Source of the DNA: Acidiphilium acidophilum
GTDB taxonomy: Bacteria; Pseudomonadota; Alphaproteobacteria; Acetobacterales; Acetobacteraceae
Length of the DNA: 64,000 bases
Assembly: GCF_033842475.1 (NCBI RefSeq)
Contig: NZ_JAWXYB010000018.1
Span: 3,331,501-3,395,500 of the forward strand
Direction: 5' to 3'
Under the pieces are notes generated by a model. The model saw only the letters and a program-made list of their open reading frames with translations. It was not told the origin of the DNA and did not search any database. Positions 25,231 to 35,788 of the stretch are shown piece after piece (the first letter of the stretch is position 1; each line of letters starts with the position of its first letter). Both the position numbers and the translations under genes were made by a program.

Positions 25231-26118
25231 ATGATGATGATTTTCGGAAAGCCCGCGCCGTTATTGTTCGGGCAATTATTGCTCGGGATCATCAACGGGT
25301 CGTTTTACGCGATGTTGTCGCTGGGGCTGGCGATTATTTTCGGGTTGCTGAACGTGATCAATTTCGCGCATGGCGCGTTGTTCATGGTGGGGGCGTTCGT
25401 CACTTGGGGTTTGCTGCATTATCTGGGTATCGGGTATTGGCCGGCGCTGGTGGTGGCGCCGGTGATGGTGGGGGCGTTCGGGCTGCTGATCGAGCGGACG
25501 CTGATCCGGTTCACGTACAAGCTCGATATTCTGTATGGGTTGCTGCTCACGTTCGGCCTTGCGCTGGTGCTGGAGGGGTTGTTCACCAACGGGTTCGGCA
25601 GTTCGGGTGTGTCGTATAACGGGCCGGATATTCTGTCGGGCACGCTGGATCTGGGGTTCATGTATCTGCCGGTGTATCGGGCTTTCGTGGTGGTGGCGGC
25701 GATCGTGATCTGTTTTGCGGTGTGGTTCACGATCGAGAAGACGTCGCTGGGGGCGCTGTTGCGGGCGGCGACAGAAAATCCGGCGCTGGTGCAGTCGTTC
25801 GGGGTGAATGTTCCACGGCTGATCTCGCTCACCTTCGCGGGCGGGGTGGCGCTGGCGGGGTTGGCGGGGGTGCTGGCGGCGCCGCTATATTCGGTCAATC
25901 CGGGGATGGGGACCAGTCTAATCAACACCGTCTTCGCGGTGGTGGTGATCGGCGGGATGGGTTCGATCGGCGGGGCGATCCTGACCGGGTTCGGGCTCGG
26001 GATCATTCAGGGGTTCACCGAGGTGTTTTATCCGGCGGCTTCATCGGTGGTGGTGTTTGCGGTGATGGCGGTGGTTTTGCTGGCGCGGCCGGCCGGGTTG
26101 TTCGGCCGGGTGGCGTGA
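25231..26118 (+). CDS. livH: Branched-chain amino acid-type ABC permease LivH
   Basis: A 295-aa permease with about eight membrane helices. It has the family features GIINGSFYAMLSLGLAIIFGLLNVINFAHG at its start and, near the end, the ATPase-contact region NTVFAVVVIGGMGSIGGAI. The ATG at 25231 is chosen because the family begins there; the frame before it is translated hairpin repeat (MLLFLKKEAL). Its stop overlaps the livM start (ATGA-type, 26116-26120), so the two permeases are coupled. Confidence 0.93.
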   Translation: MMMIFGKPAPLLFGQLLLGIINGSFYAMLSLGLAIIFGLLNVINFAHGALFMVGAFVTWGLLHYLGIGYWPALVVAPVMVGAFGLLIERTLIRFTYKLDILYGLLLTFGLALVLEGLFTNGFGSSGVSYNGPDILSGTLDLGFMYLPVYRAFVVVAAIVICFAVWFTIEKTSLGALLRAATENPALVQSFGVNVPRLISLTFAGGVALAGLAGVLAAPLYSVNPGMGTSLINTVFAVVVIGGMGSIGGAILTGFGLGIIQGFTEVFYPAASSVVVFAVMAVVLLARPAGLFGRVA

Positions 26119-26993
26119 TGTTCGGGTTCACGCGGGCGCAGGGGATCGGATTTGCCGTGATGCTGGCGGTGCTGGTGGTGGCGCCGTTCGTTGCATATCC
26201 GATTTTCGTGATGCAGGTGATGTGCTTCGCGCTGTTCGCGATGGGGGCGAATTTGCTGACCGGGTATACCGGGCTGCTCTCGCTGGGGCAGGCGGCGTAT
26301 TTCGGGATGGGCGGCTATATCGCGGGGTATGCGCTGCAGACGCTGCATCTGACGCCGGAGGTGGGGATCGCGCTGGGCGGGCTGGTGGGTGCCGCGATCG
26401 GCGTGGTGTTCGGCTGGCTTTCGATCCGGCGGCAGACGATCTATTTCGCGATGGTGACTTTGGCGCTGGCGCAGCTTGTCGAGTTTTTCGCGGTGCAGGA
26501 TACCGGCTTCACCGGCGGGGAGAACGGGATCCAGGGCATCCCGCGCGGCAGGTTGTTCGGGGTTTTTCCGGTCGGGCACGATTTGCAGTTTTATTGGGTG
26601 GTGCTCGCGGTGTTCGTGATCGGGTTCGTGTTCGTGCACCGGGTGATCCATTCGCCGTTCGGGCAGGTGGTCAAGGCGATCCGCGAGAACGAGAACCGGG
26701 CGATCTCGCTGGGCTACCGGGTCGAGCAGTATAAATGGATCGTGTTCATTCTCGCGGCGGGGCTGGCCGGGGTGGCCGGTGCGATGAAGGCGCTGGTGAT
26801 GGGGATTGCGACGTTGACCGACGTGGGGAACGCGACCTCCGGCATTGTCGTGCTGATGGTGCTGGTGGGCGGGATCGGCACGGTTTACGGGCCGTTGATC
26901 GGGGCTGCGATCATTATTGCCATGCAGTATTATTTGGCGGGATTCAGCGATTGGGTTACGGTCATTCAGCTCACTCATCCCCTCATTACGTAG
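26118..26993 (+). pseudogene. livM: ABC permease LivM, truncated by IS copy 3
   Basis: First 284 codons of livM, the second permease subunit. It has the family regions ANLLTGYTGLLSLGQAAYFGMGGY, GRRQTIYFAMVTLALAQL-like, and the ATPase loop VLMVLVGGIGTVYGPLIGA. The IS at 26970 adds seven foreign residues (LTHPLIT) before a stop. Rejoining to 28262-28345 restores a 311-aa protein ending IIGELGAKLKLSL. The insertion removes the last ~27 residues, including much of the final membrane helix, so the transporter is probably impaired. Since the cut is near the end, residual function cannot be ruled out. Confidence 0.9.
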
Positions 26994-28252
26994 CCGGCAT
27001 GGAATTGCCGAATATGCCGCTGCTGCGCAGCATTTCCGTGAACCGCCGCATCAGGGGCAGTAGCCGGTGCTTCGGCATGTTCGGGATCAATTCATAGAGC
27101 ATGCACCCCTGACGGAACAACGAGTGTGAGCGGGTCTTCGAAGTGTTGGACTTGAGCTGTCGATCCATTCCCAGGCTCTCGCCTGCCGTCCCGAGCATGG
27201 TCAGCAGCGCCATCGCAAACGCGCTGATGAGCAGCAGCCGATCGCGCCGCTCTGGTTCGGCGATGCGGATCTCAGCCATCCCCATCCCAAAACGCAAATC
27301 CTTGACGTCCCTGAAGCTGGGTTCGATCGTCCAGCGCCGGGAATATTGCTTGATCAATGTCCCTGCAGACGCCACGGCGTCACTGCTCGCCAGGCACCAC
27401 GGCTCCTTCATGTCACGCGCATGTACGCACACCACGGCACCGACCTGATAGGCGTGCGAGGCGGTGACGCGCGCACCACGCAGTTTGCGCGCCCGGCCCG
27501 ATTTGCCGACCCAGTCCGCCGCGGTTCGCGTCTCGCCTGCGGCATCGGTGACATGGATGTTGCCGCGGAAGCGAATGATATAGGCAAAGCCAAGCTCCGT
27601 AAGATACGCGAACAGCTTGTGGTCACCGAAGCCGCGGTCGGCCAGGATGGTCACGCGGCAGCCGGGCGGGACAACCTCCGACAGGCGGCGCAGGCAAGTA
27701 TCCTCGATGGCGTTGCGCTGATCTTTCAATTCCTCTTTCCACATCGACAGCCACAACAGAGGCATCGCCCGGCCATGCTTGCTCACCAGGTTGAGCGCCA
27801 ACGTTGCCTGATCGTCGCCGTCGAAATCCGTCCAGTCCATGGCAACGACGATGTCGGTCTGCGAACCCACCAGATGCGGTACCCAACGGGCGAAGCTTTC
27901 CCAGACGTCGATACTCTCGTTACTGAGCATGCGATCAACCTGCTTGATCGCGTGCTTGGTCACCAGCCCGCGCGCCTGTGCCAACGCCTGACCGATCATC
28001 GCGACGGCGAGCGACGCGCCGGTCATCACGCCCAGTGTCGCAGCAGACAGGGAGTCAACGCGTTTGGCGTGGAGATCGTGGGCATACAACTCGTCAATGA
28101 ATGCGCGGATGTCCTTCAACCGCCCACCATCACGCTTTTTCGATGCTGCAATTCCCATGATCCACCCTCATCCATGCATTCCAACGCTTGGTAGAGAATC
28201 GCAGCGAATCGGCGCAATACCTGGACCTATGGAAAATGGGGGGATTCCTGAG
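26970..28252 (-). mobile_element. IS4-family insertion sequence, copy 3
   Basis: Third complete 1283-bp copy, same orientation as copy 1. It is flanked by the 9-bp duplication GTCATTCAG (26961-26969 and 28253-28261). Ends are CTCACTCATCCCCTCATT and the inverse of CTCAGGAATCCCCCCATT. It splits livM and lies upstream of the amidase, so it is likely polar on that gene. Confidence 0.95.
26986..28158 (-). CDS. IS4-family transposase (copy 3)
   Basis: Same 390-aa intact transposase as copies 1 and 2, with the MDWTDF, ADRGFGD and YSRRWTIEPSFRDVKD catalytic segments. It is transcribed against livH-livM. Confidence 0.95.
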   Translation of the reverse strand: MGIAASKKRDGGRLKDIRAFIDELYAHDLHAKRVDSLSAATLGVMTGASLAVAMIGQALAQARGLVTKHAIKQVDRMLSNESIDVWESFARWVPHLVGSQTDIVVAMDWTDFDGDDQATLALNLVSKHGRAMPLLWLSMWKEELKDQRNAIEDTCLRRLSEVVPPGCRVTILADRGFGDHKLFAYLTELGFAYIIRFRGNIHVTDAAGETRTAADWVGKSGRARKLRGARVTASHAYQVGAVVCVHARDMKEPWCLASSDAVASAGTLIKQYSRRWTIEPSFRDVKDLRFGMGMAEIRIAEPERRDRLLLISAFAMALLTMLGTAGESLGMDRQLKSNTSKTRSHSLFRQGCMLYELIPNMPKHRLLPLMRRFTEMLRSSGIFGNSMPAT

Positions 28253-28345
28253 GTCATTCAGGGCGTTATTTTCATTGCCTGCGTGCTTGCGTTCCGCCGG
28301 GGGATTATCGGTGAGTTGGGGGCGAAGCTGAAACTCTCGCTTTAG
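28253..28345 (+). pseudogene. livM: LivM C-terminal fragment beyond IS copy 3
   Basis: Begins with the second copy of the duplication GTCATTCAG and encodes VIQGVIFIACVLAFRRG and a short basic tail before TAG at 28343. It is the displaced 3' end of livM. It ends ten bases before the amidase start. Confidence 0.9.
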
Positions 28346-28355
28346 GAGGCACCGG

Positions 28356-29840
28356 ATGATCGAGGAGCTTCGGGACCGCGATGCGGTGGGGCTGGCGGCG
28401 CTGATCGCGGCGGGGGAGATTTCGGCTGCGGAATTGCTGGAGGCGACGCTGGCGCGGATCGACCGGGCGGAGGCGGGGATCAACGCCATTGCGGTCGATC
28501 TGCGCGAACGGGCACGGGCGGAGGTGGCGCGCGGGGTGGTGCCCGGTGGGCCGTTTGCGGGGGTGCCGTTTCTGCTCAAGGATATTTTCCAGGAGGATGC
28601 CGGCGTGACCATGACCATGGGGACGCTGGCGCTGAAGGATCATGTGGCGCGCACGACATGCGCCTATGTCCGGCGGGTGCGGGAAGCCGGGTTTGTCATC
28701 ATCGGGTCGACCACGACACCGGAGTTAGGCCTCAAGGCAACCACCGAAACCGTGCTGCACGGCGATACCCGCAGTCCGTGGAATCTCGAACGCACGCCCG
28801 GCGGGTCATCCGGCGGGGCGGCGGCGGCGGTTGCGGCGGGGTATCTGCCGATGGCCGGGGCGTCGGACGGGGGCGGATCGATCCGGATTCCGGCGTCGTA
28901 TTGCGGTTTGTTCGGGCTGAAGCCGTCGCGCGGGCGGGTTTCGGAAGGCCCCTCGATCGGCGAGGGGTGGGAGGGCGCGGTGTGCACCCATGTGCTCACG
29001 CGTTCGGTGCGGGATTCGGCGGCGATGCTAGATGTGCTGGCGGGGGCGGAGCCGGGCGATCCGTTCGTGATCGCACCACCGGCGCGGCCCTTTGCGGCAG
29101 AGGTGGATGCCGAACCGGGGCGATTGCGGATCGGGTTTTCGACGCGCTCGCCGGTCGGGGGACGGGTGGATGCGGAGATGGTCGCGGCGGTCGCAGGGGC
29201 GGCGAGGCTGCTCGAAGGGCTCGGGCATGTGGTCGAGGAGGCGGCACCGGATATCGACGGCGAACTGCTCGCGCGGTGTTACATGGGGCTGTATTTCGGG
29301 CATGTCGCGGCGATGACGGCGCGTATCCGGCGCGAGACCGGGTGTGCATCCTCGGCGTTTCATGCCGATACCAGGGCGTTGGCGTTGCTCGGGCGTGCGA
29401 TGTCGGCGGGGGAGTATGTCGCGCTCCGGGAGCATTGGAACGGATTTGCGCGCAAGCTGGCGGCGTTTCATGAGCGTTATGATCTGTTTCTGACCCCGAC
29501 CACGGCGCTGGGGGCGGCGCGGATCGGCGAGCTTGATACGCCGAAGCGGATGCAGGCGATCGCCGGACTGATCGACCGGCTGGGGGTGGGCAAGGTTCTG
29601 ATGAAATCGGGGATCGTCGATGATCTGGCGTTCAGGAATCTGGAGAGGACGCCGTTCACCCAGTTGGCCAACCTGACCTTTGTTCCCGCGATGTCGGTGC
29701 CGTTGCATGTCGGGGCGGACGGGATGCCGGTAGGGGTGCAGTTCGTGGCGCGGTTCGGGGCGGAGGCGATGCTGTTGCGACTGGCGGGGCAGCTCGAACG
29801 CGCCGCACCCTGGGCGGGGCGCATGCCGGTTCGTCACTGA
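28356..29840 (+). CDS. Amidase (amidase signature family)
   Basis: A 494-aa hydrolase that cleaves C-N amide bonds. The Ser-cisSer-Lys triad is visible: Lys75 in LLKDIF, cis-Ser151 in the GGSSGG loop, and nucleophile Ser175 in DGGGSIRIP, with the usual 24-residue spacing between serines. GGAGGC precedes the ATG, and the start is ten bases after the livM stop, so it belongs to the liv cluster. The transporter probably brings in the amide or a related compound; the substrate is unknown. With IS copy 3 upstream in antisense orientation, its expression may be lowered or depend on an IS-borne promoter. Confidence 0.92.
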   Translation: MIEELRDRDAVGLAALIAAGEISAAELLEATLARIDRAEAGINAIAVDLRERARAEVARGVVPGGPFAGVPFLLKDIFQEDAGVTMTMGTLALKDHVARTTCAYVRRVREAGFVIIGSTTTPELGLKATTETVLHGDTRSPWNLERTPGGSSGGAAAAVAAGYLPMAGASDGGGSIRIPASYCGLFGLKPSRGRVSEGPSIGEGWEGAVCTHVLTRSVRDSAAMLDVLAGAEPGDPFVIAPPARPFAAEVDAEPGRLRIGFSTRSPVGGRVDAEMVAAVAGAARLLEGLGHVVEEAAPDIDGELLARCYMGLYFGHVAAMTARIRRETGCASSAFHADTRALALLGRAMSAGEYVALREHWNGFARKLAAFHERYDLFLTPTTALGAARIGELDTPKRMQAIAGLIDRLGVGKVLMKSGIVDDLAFRNLERTPFTQLANLTFVPAMSVPLHVGADGMPVGVQFVARFGAEAMLLRLAGQLERAAPWAGRMPVRH

Positions 29841-30063
29841 AGCGGAACGGTTGCCGCCGCGTGAGGCGCGGCACGCGGTATTGCCTTGAACATGCAGCGG
29901 GACCTGCCCACATCCGAGACGGTCGGAGGTGCGGCAACGATGAGGGTGCGCCCGGACCGGAACAGGGCGCTGGACTGCGTCGCGAAATCGGGGCCGAAGG
30001 CGATTCGGTGTTGATTCGGAACCGGAATTCAGGCCGTCACCGGCTGCAGGGAGAGAGTCCAGC

Positions 30064-33000
30064 ATGGATGAGCAGATCGTCATGACCAGCACGACCTCGC
30101 CTGCTGCGGCGCAGTCGCATGATACGGCGGTGACGCCGACGCGACCGGTGGGCACGGCGCTTTATCGTGTTGACATCAAAACGAGCGGGATTGCCGATTG
30201 GGACCGGGTTCTCGGTGAAGCCGTGGAGCTTGGGTTCGAGGGCGTTCTGCTGGCCTCGCCATTCGCAACGGGGCGGGATGGATCGGGGCTGGTTGCCGAT
30301 CATGACCGGATCGAGGGTGCGGGCGAGGCGATGGCGGTGCTGCGCGGCCTCGCCGGGGCGGCGCACGCGCTGGATTTGTCGGTGGTGATGGAGGCCGGGC
30401 TCGACCGGGTGGCCGGGGATGCGGCGCTGACTGCTGCTTATCCCGCGTGGTTTGCGCATGCGGCGGCGGGCGCCTCGTTCTGTTACCTGTCGGATTCCGA
30501 TCCGGTGGTGGATTGGTGGGATGAGCGGCTGGCGCTGTGGCAGGAGTGCGGGATTGACGGGTTTGTCTGCGCGGCGGCGCATGTGGTGCCCGGGACGGTG
30601 TGGGCCCGGCTGATCGCGGCGGCGCGGGGGCGGCATCCGGACTGCCGGTTCATCGCGAGTGTGTTCGGCGCGCGGCCCGGGGAGATTTCGGCGCTGCGCG
30701 ATAGCGGGTTCGATTACGCGCTGAGTTCGTCGTGCTGGTGGGATGGGCGGGCGACGTGGCTCGGGGATGATCTCGAACGGGTGGGGGCGATCGGGGCCGT
30801 CGCTACGCTGGCTGAACCGCCGGGTGAGGTGGCGGCGCCGGGACGGCGGGATGTGACGCTGGCCGGGTTTCTCGGCGCGTTATGGATCATGAACGGGGCG
30901 CTGAGCACGGAAAATCGCGCGGCGATCGGCGAGGTCAACCGGTTACGGCGGGCGCATCGGGGCTTGTTTCACGGACGGGTGCGGATCGGATCGGTGCCGG
31001 GGGCGGCGGTTGCGGTGTTCGCGCGGCTGGACCGGGAACGGACGGGGTTGATTCTGGCCTTGGCACGCGGGGTTGCGCCGGTCGCGGTGGATGAATTGCG
31101 GATCGGGCTCGGGGCGGCTTGCGGGGACATTGCGGCGGGAGAGGATATGGCGACGGATGAGACGGGCGTGCTGATCGTGGAAACCGCATCGCCGCGACCG
31201 GTGTTGCGACCGGCGCGGATGCTGACGCCCGCGAAGACCGCGATCAAATGGCCGCGCATCGCGATCGAGGCGGTGACGCCGTGCGTGGAGGGCGGGCGGT
31301 TTCCGGTCAAGCGGATCGTGGGCGAGATCGTGACCGTCGAGGCCGATCTGATCTGCGACGGGCATGGCAGGCTGGCGGCGGATCTGGTCTGGCGGGAAGC
31401 GGATGAGACGGACTGGCAGCGCGCGGCGATGACCCCGGCGGGGAACGACCGGTGGAGCGCCGCGCTGCAACTGACCAGGCTCGGGCGGTATCAGGTGAGT
31501 ATCGAGACCTGGATCGACCGGTATGGTGCGTTCGTCGATGAAGTGGTCAAGAAACATGCGGCGGGGGTGGCGATTGCGCTCGAACTGATCGAGGGCACCA
31601 ATCTGGTCGAGGCGGCGGTGAGCCAGACCGGGGCGGCGGATCATGCCGGGCTGGCCGGGGTTCTGGCTGCGGTGCTGGCAACCGAGGCGGAGGGCGAGCG
31701 GCTCGGTCTGCTGACGGATCCGGCGACGGTTGCGCTGATGCGCGCGATCGAGACCCGGCATTCGCTGTTGCGGCTGGAGCCGGTGATCCCGATCGATGCC
31801 GAACGGACCCGGGCGGGGTTTGCCAGCTGGTACGAGATTTTTCCGCGCAGTCAGGGACGGTCCGAGGCGGAGCACGGGACGTTCGACGACGTGATCGGCC
31901 AGTTGCCGCGGATCAGGGCGATGGGGTTCGACGTGCTGTATTTCCCGCCGATCCACCCGATCGGGAGCAGGAACCGCAAGGGGCGCAATAACAGCCTGAC
32001 GCCGAACGAGACCGATCCGGGCAGCCCCTATGCGATCGGCTCGGCGGAGGGCGGGCATACCGCGATCCATCCGCAGCTCGGCGGGTTCGAGGATTTCCGC
32101 CGGCTGCTCGCGGCGGCAGAGGCGCAGGGGATCGAGATTGCGCTGGATTTCGCGATCCAGTGCGCGCCGGATCATCCGTGGCTGCGTGAGCATCCGGAGT
32201 GGTTCGACTGGCGGCCGGACGGGACGATCCGCTACGCGGAAAATCCGCCGAAGAAATACGAGGATATCGTCAACGTCGATTTCTACGCCGAGGGCGCGAT
32301 GCCCGCTCTGTGGGTGGCGCTGCGCGATGTGGTGGCATTCTGGGTCAAGCAGGGGGTGCGGATTTTCCGGGTCGATAATCCGCACACCAAGCCGCTGCCG
32401 TTCTGGGAGTGGATGATCGGGGATATTCGCGGGCGCAATCCGGAGGTGATGTTTCTGGCGGAAGCCTTCACGCGGCCCAAGGTGATGTACCGGCTGGCGA
32501 AGATCGGGTTTTCGCAATCCTATACTTATTTCACCTGGCGCAATACCGCGGCGGAACTGCGCGACTATATCGTCGAGCTGACCACCACGGCGCCGCGCGA
32601 TTTTTTCCGGCCGCATTTATTCGTCAATACGCCGGATATCAATCCGGTATTCCTGCAATCCTCGGGGCGGCCCGGGTTCATGCTGCGGGCGGCGCTGGCG
32701 GCGACGCTTTCCGGGCTGTGGGGGGTTTATAACGGCTTCGAACTGTGCGAGGCGGCGGCGCTGCCGGGGCGGGAGGAATATCTCGATTCCGAGAAATACC
32801 AGATGCGGGCATGGGATCATGACCGTCCCGGCAATATCGTGGCCGAGATTACCGCGTTGAACCACATCCGCCGGCAGAACCCGGCGCTGCATTCGCATCT
32901 CGGCGTCACGTTCCTGCCGTGCTCGAACGACCGGGTGCTGTATTTCGAGAAGGCCAATCACGATCGCAGCAACGTGCTGCTGGTTGCGATCAGCCTCGAT

Positions 33001-33183
33001 CCGTTCGCGATGCAGACCGCCGAGATCGAACTGCCGCTGTGGCGGTTCGGGCTCGGCGACGATGGCGACCTGCAGGCCGAGGATCTGGCGCGCGGGGTAA
33101 GTTTCGTCTGGCACGGCAAGCGCCAGATCGTCGGTTTCAATCCTCAGGAAATGCCTTACTGCATCTGGCGGGTGCGCTCATGA
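30064..33183 (+). CDS. glgE: Alpha-1,4-glucan:maltose-1-phosphate maltosyltransferase GlgE, long form
   Basis: A 1039-aa GlgE. The enzyme transfers maltosyl units from maltose-1-phosphate to growing alpha-1,4-glucan. Residues ~25-350 form an extra domain resembling a degenerate GH13 barrel. Residues ~395-580 are the GlgE-type N domain (KTAIKWPRIAIEAVTPCVEG, then GRYQVSIETWIDRY). The rest is the catalytic domain with nucleophile Asp771 in RVDNPHTKP, acid/base Glu800 in LAEAFTRP, and Asp858 in NTPDI. GAGAG precedes the ATG; Met8 (MTSTTS) is an alternative start. Its stop overlaps the treS start (ATGA). Its donor depends on the maltokinase that is disrupted downstream, so the enzyme may lack substrate here. 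Confidence 0.94.
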   Translation: MDEQIVMTSTTSPAAAQSHDTAVTPTRPVGTALYRVDIKTSGIADWDRVLGEAVELGFEGVLLASPFATGRDGSGLVADHDRIEGAGEAMAVLRGLAGAAHALDLSVVMEAGLDRVAGDAALTAAYPAWFAHAAAGASFCYLSDSDPVVDWWDERLALWQECGIDGFVCAAAHVVPGTVWARLIAAARGRHPDCRFIASVFGARPGEISALRDSGFDYALSSSCWWDGRATWLGDDLERVGAIGAVATLAEPPGEVAAPGRRDVTLAGFLGALWIMNGALSTENRAAIGEVNRLRRAHRGLFHGRVRIGSVPGAAVAVFARLDRERTGLILALARGVAPVAVDELRIGLGAACGDIAAGEDMATDETGVLIVETASPRPVLRPARMLTPAKTAIKWPRIAIEAVTPCVEGGRFPVKRIVGEIVTVEADLICDGHGRLAADLVWREADETDWQRAAMTPAGNDRWSAALQLTRLGRYQVSIETWIDRYGAFVDEVVKKHAAGVAIALELIEGTNLVEAAVSQTGAADHAGLAGVLAAVLATEAEGERLGLLTDPATVALMRAIETRHSLLRLEPVIPIDAERTRAGFASWYEIFPRSQGRSEAEHGTFDDVIGQLPRIRAMGFDVLYFPPIHPIGSRNRKGRNNSLTPNETDPGSPYAIGSAEGGHTAIHPQLGGFEDFRRLLAAAEAQGIEIALDFAIQCAPDHPWLREHPEWFDWRPDGTIRYAENPPKKYEDIVNVDFYAEGAMPALWVALRDVVAFWVKQGVRIFRVDNPHTKPLPFWEWMIGDIRGRNPEVMFLAEAFTRPKVMYRLAKIGFSQSYTYFTWRNTAAELRDYIVELTTTAPRDFFRPHLFVNTPDINPVFLQSSGRPGFMLRAALAATLSGLWGVYNGFELCEAAALPGREEYLDSEKYQMRAWDHDRPGNIVAEITALNHIRRQNPALHSHLGVTFLPCSNDRVLYFEKANHDRSNVLLVAISLDPFAMQTAEIELPLWRFGLGDDGDLQAEDLARGVSFVWHGKRQIVGFNPQEMPYCIWRVRS

Positions 33184-35753
33184 AAAAACTCGGAAAATTC
33201 GCAACCCCGTCCTTCAAGGATGCCGATCCGCTCTGGTACAAGGATGCGGTGATCTATCAGGTTCACGTCAAGTCGTTCTTCGACAAGAACAATGACGGGG
33301 TGGGCGATTTCGTCGGGCTGATGGAGAAGCTCGATTATATTGCGGAACTCGGGGTCACCGCGATCTGGCTGCTGCCGTTCTATCCCTCGCCCCGGCGCGA
33401 CGATGGCTACGACATCAGCGCCTATCGGGCGGTGCATGAGGAATACGGCACGCTGAGCGACCTCAAGCGGCTGATCGAGGCGGCGCACCGGCGGGATATC
33501 CGGGTGATCACCGAACTGGTGATCAATCATACTTCCGATCAGCATCCGTGGTTTCAGAAGGCGCGGGCCAGCAAACCCGGCTCGGCGGCGCGGGACTATT
33601 ATGTGTGGTCGGACAACGATCACAAATACGATGGTACCCGCATCATTTTTCTCGACACCGAGAAATCGAACTGGACCTGGGACCCGGTGGCCGGGGCGTA
33701 TTACTGGCACCGGTTCTACAGCCATCAGCCGGACCTGAATTTCGATAATCCCCGCGTGCTGCAGGAAGTTCTCGGCGTCATGCGGTTCTGGCTCGACCTC
33801 GGGGTGGACGGGCTGCGGCTCGACGCCGTGCCCTATCTGATCGAGCGCGAGGGGACCAACAACGAGAACCTGCCCGAGACCCATGCGATATTGAAGCAGA
33901 TCCGCGCCGCGATGGACGCCCATGCGCCGGGGCGGATGCTGCTCGCCGAAGCCAATCAGTGGCCGGAGGATGCGCAGCAGTATTTCGGCGATGGCGATGA
34001 GTGCCACATGTCGTTTCATTTTCCGCTGATGCCGCGCATGTACATGGCCATCGCGCAGGAGGACCGGTTTCCGATCTCGGACATCATGCGCCAGACCCCG
34101 GCGGTGCCGGAAGCCTGCCAATGGGCGATTTTTCTGCGCAACCATGACGAGCTGACGCTGGAAATGGTGACCGATTCCGAACGCGATTATCTGTGGGAGA
34201 CCTACGCCGCCGATCGCCGGGCGCGGCTCAACCTCGGTATCCGGCGGCGGCTGGCGCCCCTGCTGGAGCATGACCGGCGGCGGATCGAGCTGATGAACGG
34301 GCTGCTGTTCTCGATGCCGGGGACGCCGGTGATCTATTACGGCGACGAGATCGGCATGGGCGATAACATCCATCTCGGCGATCGCGACGGGGTGCGCACG
34401 CCGATGCAATGGTCGCCCGACCGCAATGGCGGATTTTCGCGGGTCGATCCGGCGCAACTGGTGCTGCCGCCGATCATGGACCCGATTTACGGCTATCAGG
34501 CGGTCAACGTCGAGGCGCAGGCGGCGGATGCCCATTCGCTGCTGAACTGGACGCGGCGGATGCTCGCGGTGCGCAAGCGGCATCGTTCGTTCGGGCGGGG
34601 GTCGCTGCGGTTTTTATATCCGGGCAATCGCAAGGTGCTCGCGTATCTGCGCGAGTTGACCGATGCCGAGGGGCGCGACGAGACGATTTTGTGCGTCTAT
34701 AACCTCTCGCGGATCGCGCAGGCGGTGGAACTCGATCTTTCGGCGTTCGAACACCGGATTCCGGTCGATCTGGTCGGCGGCTCGCCGTTCCCGCCGGTCG
34801 GGCAGCTACCCTATATGCTGACCCTGCCGCCCTATGCGTTCTATTGGTTCAGCCTCGCCACCGAGGCGGCGCTGCCGAGCTGGCGGATCCAGCCTTCGGA
34901 GCCGCTGCCGGAATTCGCGACGCTGGTGATGCGCAACGGCTTGTCCGACCTGCTCAATCGCGAGACCCGTGCGATCCTGGAGACCGAGAGCCTGCCGAAT
35001 TACCTCGCGCGGCGGCGCTGGTTTGCCGCCAAGGACCGGAAAATCACGTCGGCGACGCTGGGGCGGGCCGATATCGTCGGCAACGAGACCGCCGGGGTGC
35101 TGCTGGCGGAGGTCAATGTCGAGGTCGGCGGCTCGGTGCAGACCTATCAGGTGCCGCTGGCGGTGAGTTGGGACGACATGCCCTCGAACCCGATGGTGCA
35201 GCAGCTTGCGCTCGCCCGCATCCGCCATCATCGCCGGGTCGGGTATCTGACCGATGCCTTCGCGATCGATGCGCTGCCGCGCAACATCATCGCCGGGCTG
35301 AAGGCGCGGACCACGCTGGCGGTTTCGGATGGCGAGATCAAATTCCTGCCGACCTCGCAGATCGACGAGCTGGAGGACATGAAGGAGGCGGAGATCCGGC
35401 GGTTTTCCGCCGAGCAATCCAACAGTTCCATGATCGTGGGGGATACCGCGGTGATCAAGGTGCTGCGGCGGATCGAGGGCGGGATTCATCCCGAGACCGA
35501 GATGACCCGGTTCCTGACCGAAGCCGGATATGCCAACACCCCGGCGCTGCTCGGCGAGGTGGTGCGGGTGGATGCCGAAGGCGTGGGGCATACGCTGATC
35601 GTGGCGCAGCGCTTCGTGCGCAATCAGGGCGATGCCTGGCAATGGACCCTCGATACCGTGTCACGCGCGGTTGACACAGCCATCCATACCGAACTCGACG
35701 AGGCGGGCGAGGCGGATGCGATGGCGGGGTATCTGCCGTTCGCCGCCGATTGA
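33180..35753 (+). pseudogene. treS: Trehalose synthase-maltokinase fusion, 5' part (TreS domain intact)
   Basis: 857 aa before a stop created by an IS256-type element. Residues 1-~550 are a complete GH13 trehalose synthase, which interconverts maltose and trehalose: Asp215 in GLRLDAVPYL, Glu257 in LAEANQWPED, Asp323 in RNHDEL. From ~570 a maltokinase begins (LPNYLARRRWFAAKDRKI, then NSSMIVGDTAVIKVLRRIEGG with the ATP-site Lys), but its catalytic loop is on the far side of the element. Joining 33180-35747 to 37109-37861 gives 1106 aa in frame, the usual fusion length, reading GYLPFAAAMGRRLAEMH at the joint. TreS activity probably survives; maltokinase activity should not. Confidence 0.93.
35740..35747. 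repeat. 8-bp target site duplication of the IS256-family element
   Basis: TCGCCGCC at 35740-35747 recurs at 37101-37108. Removing one copy with the element restores the maltokinase frame. Confidence 0.88.
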
Positions 35754-35788
35754 GCAACCTGATGTCTGGAAAATAGGGCGAGCGGGGG

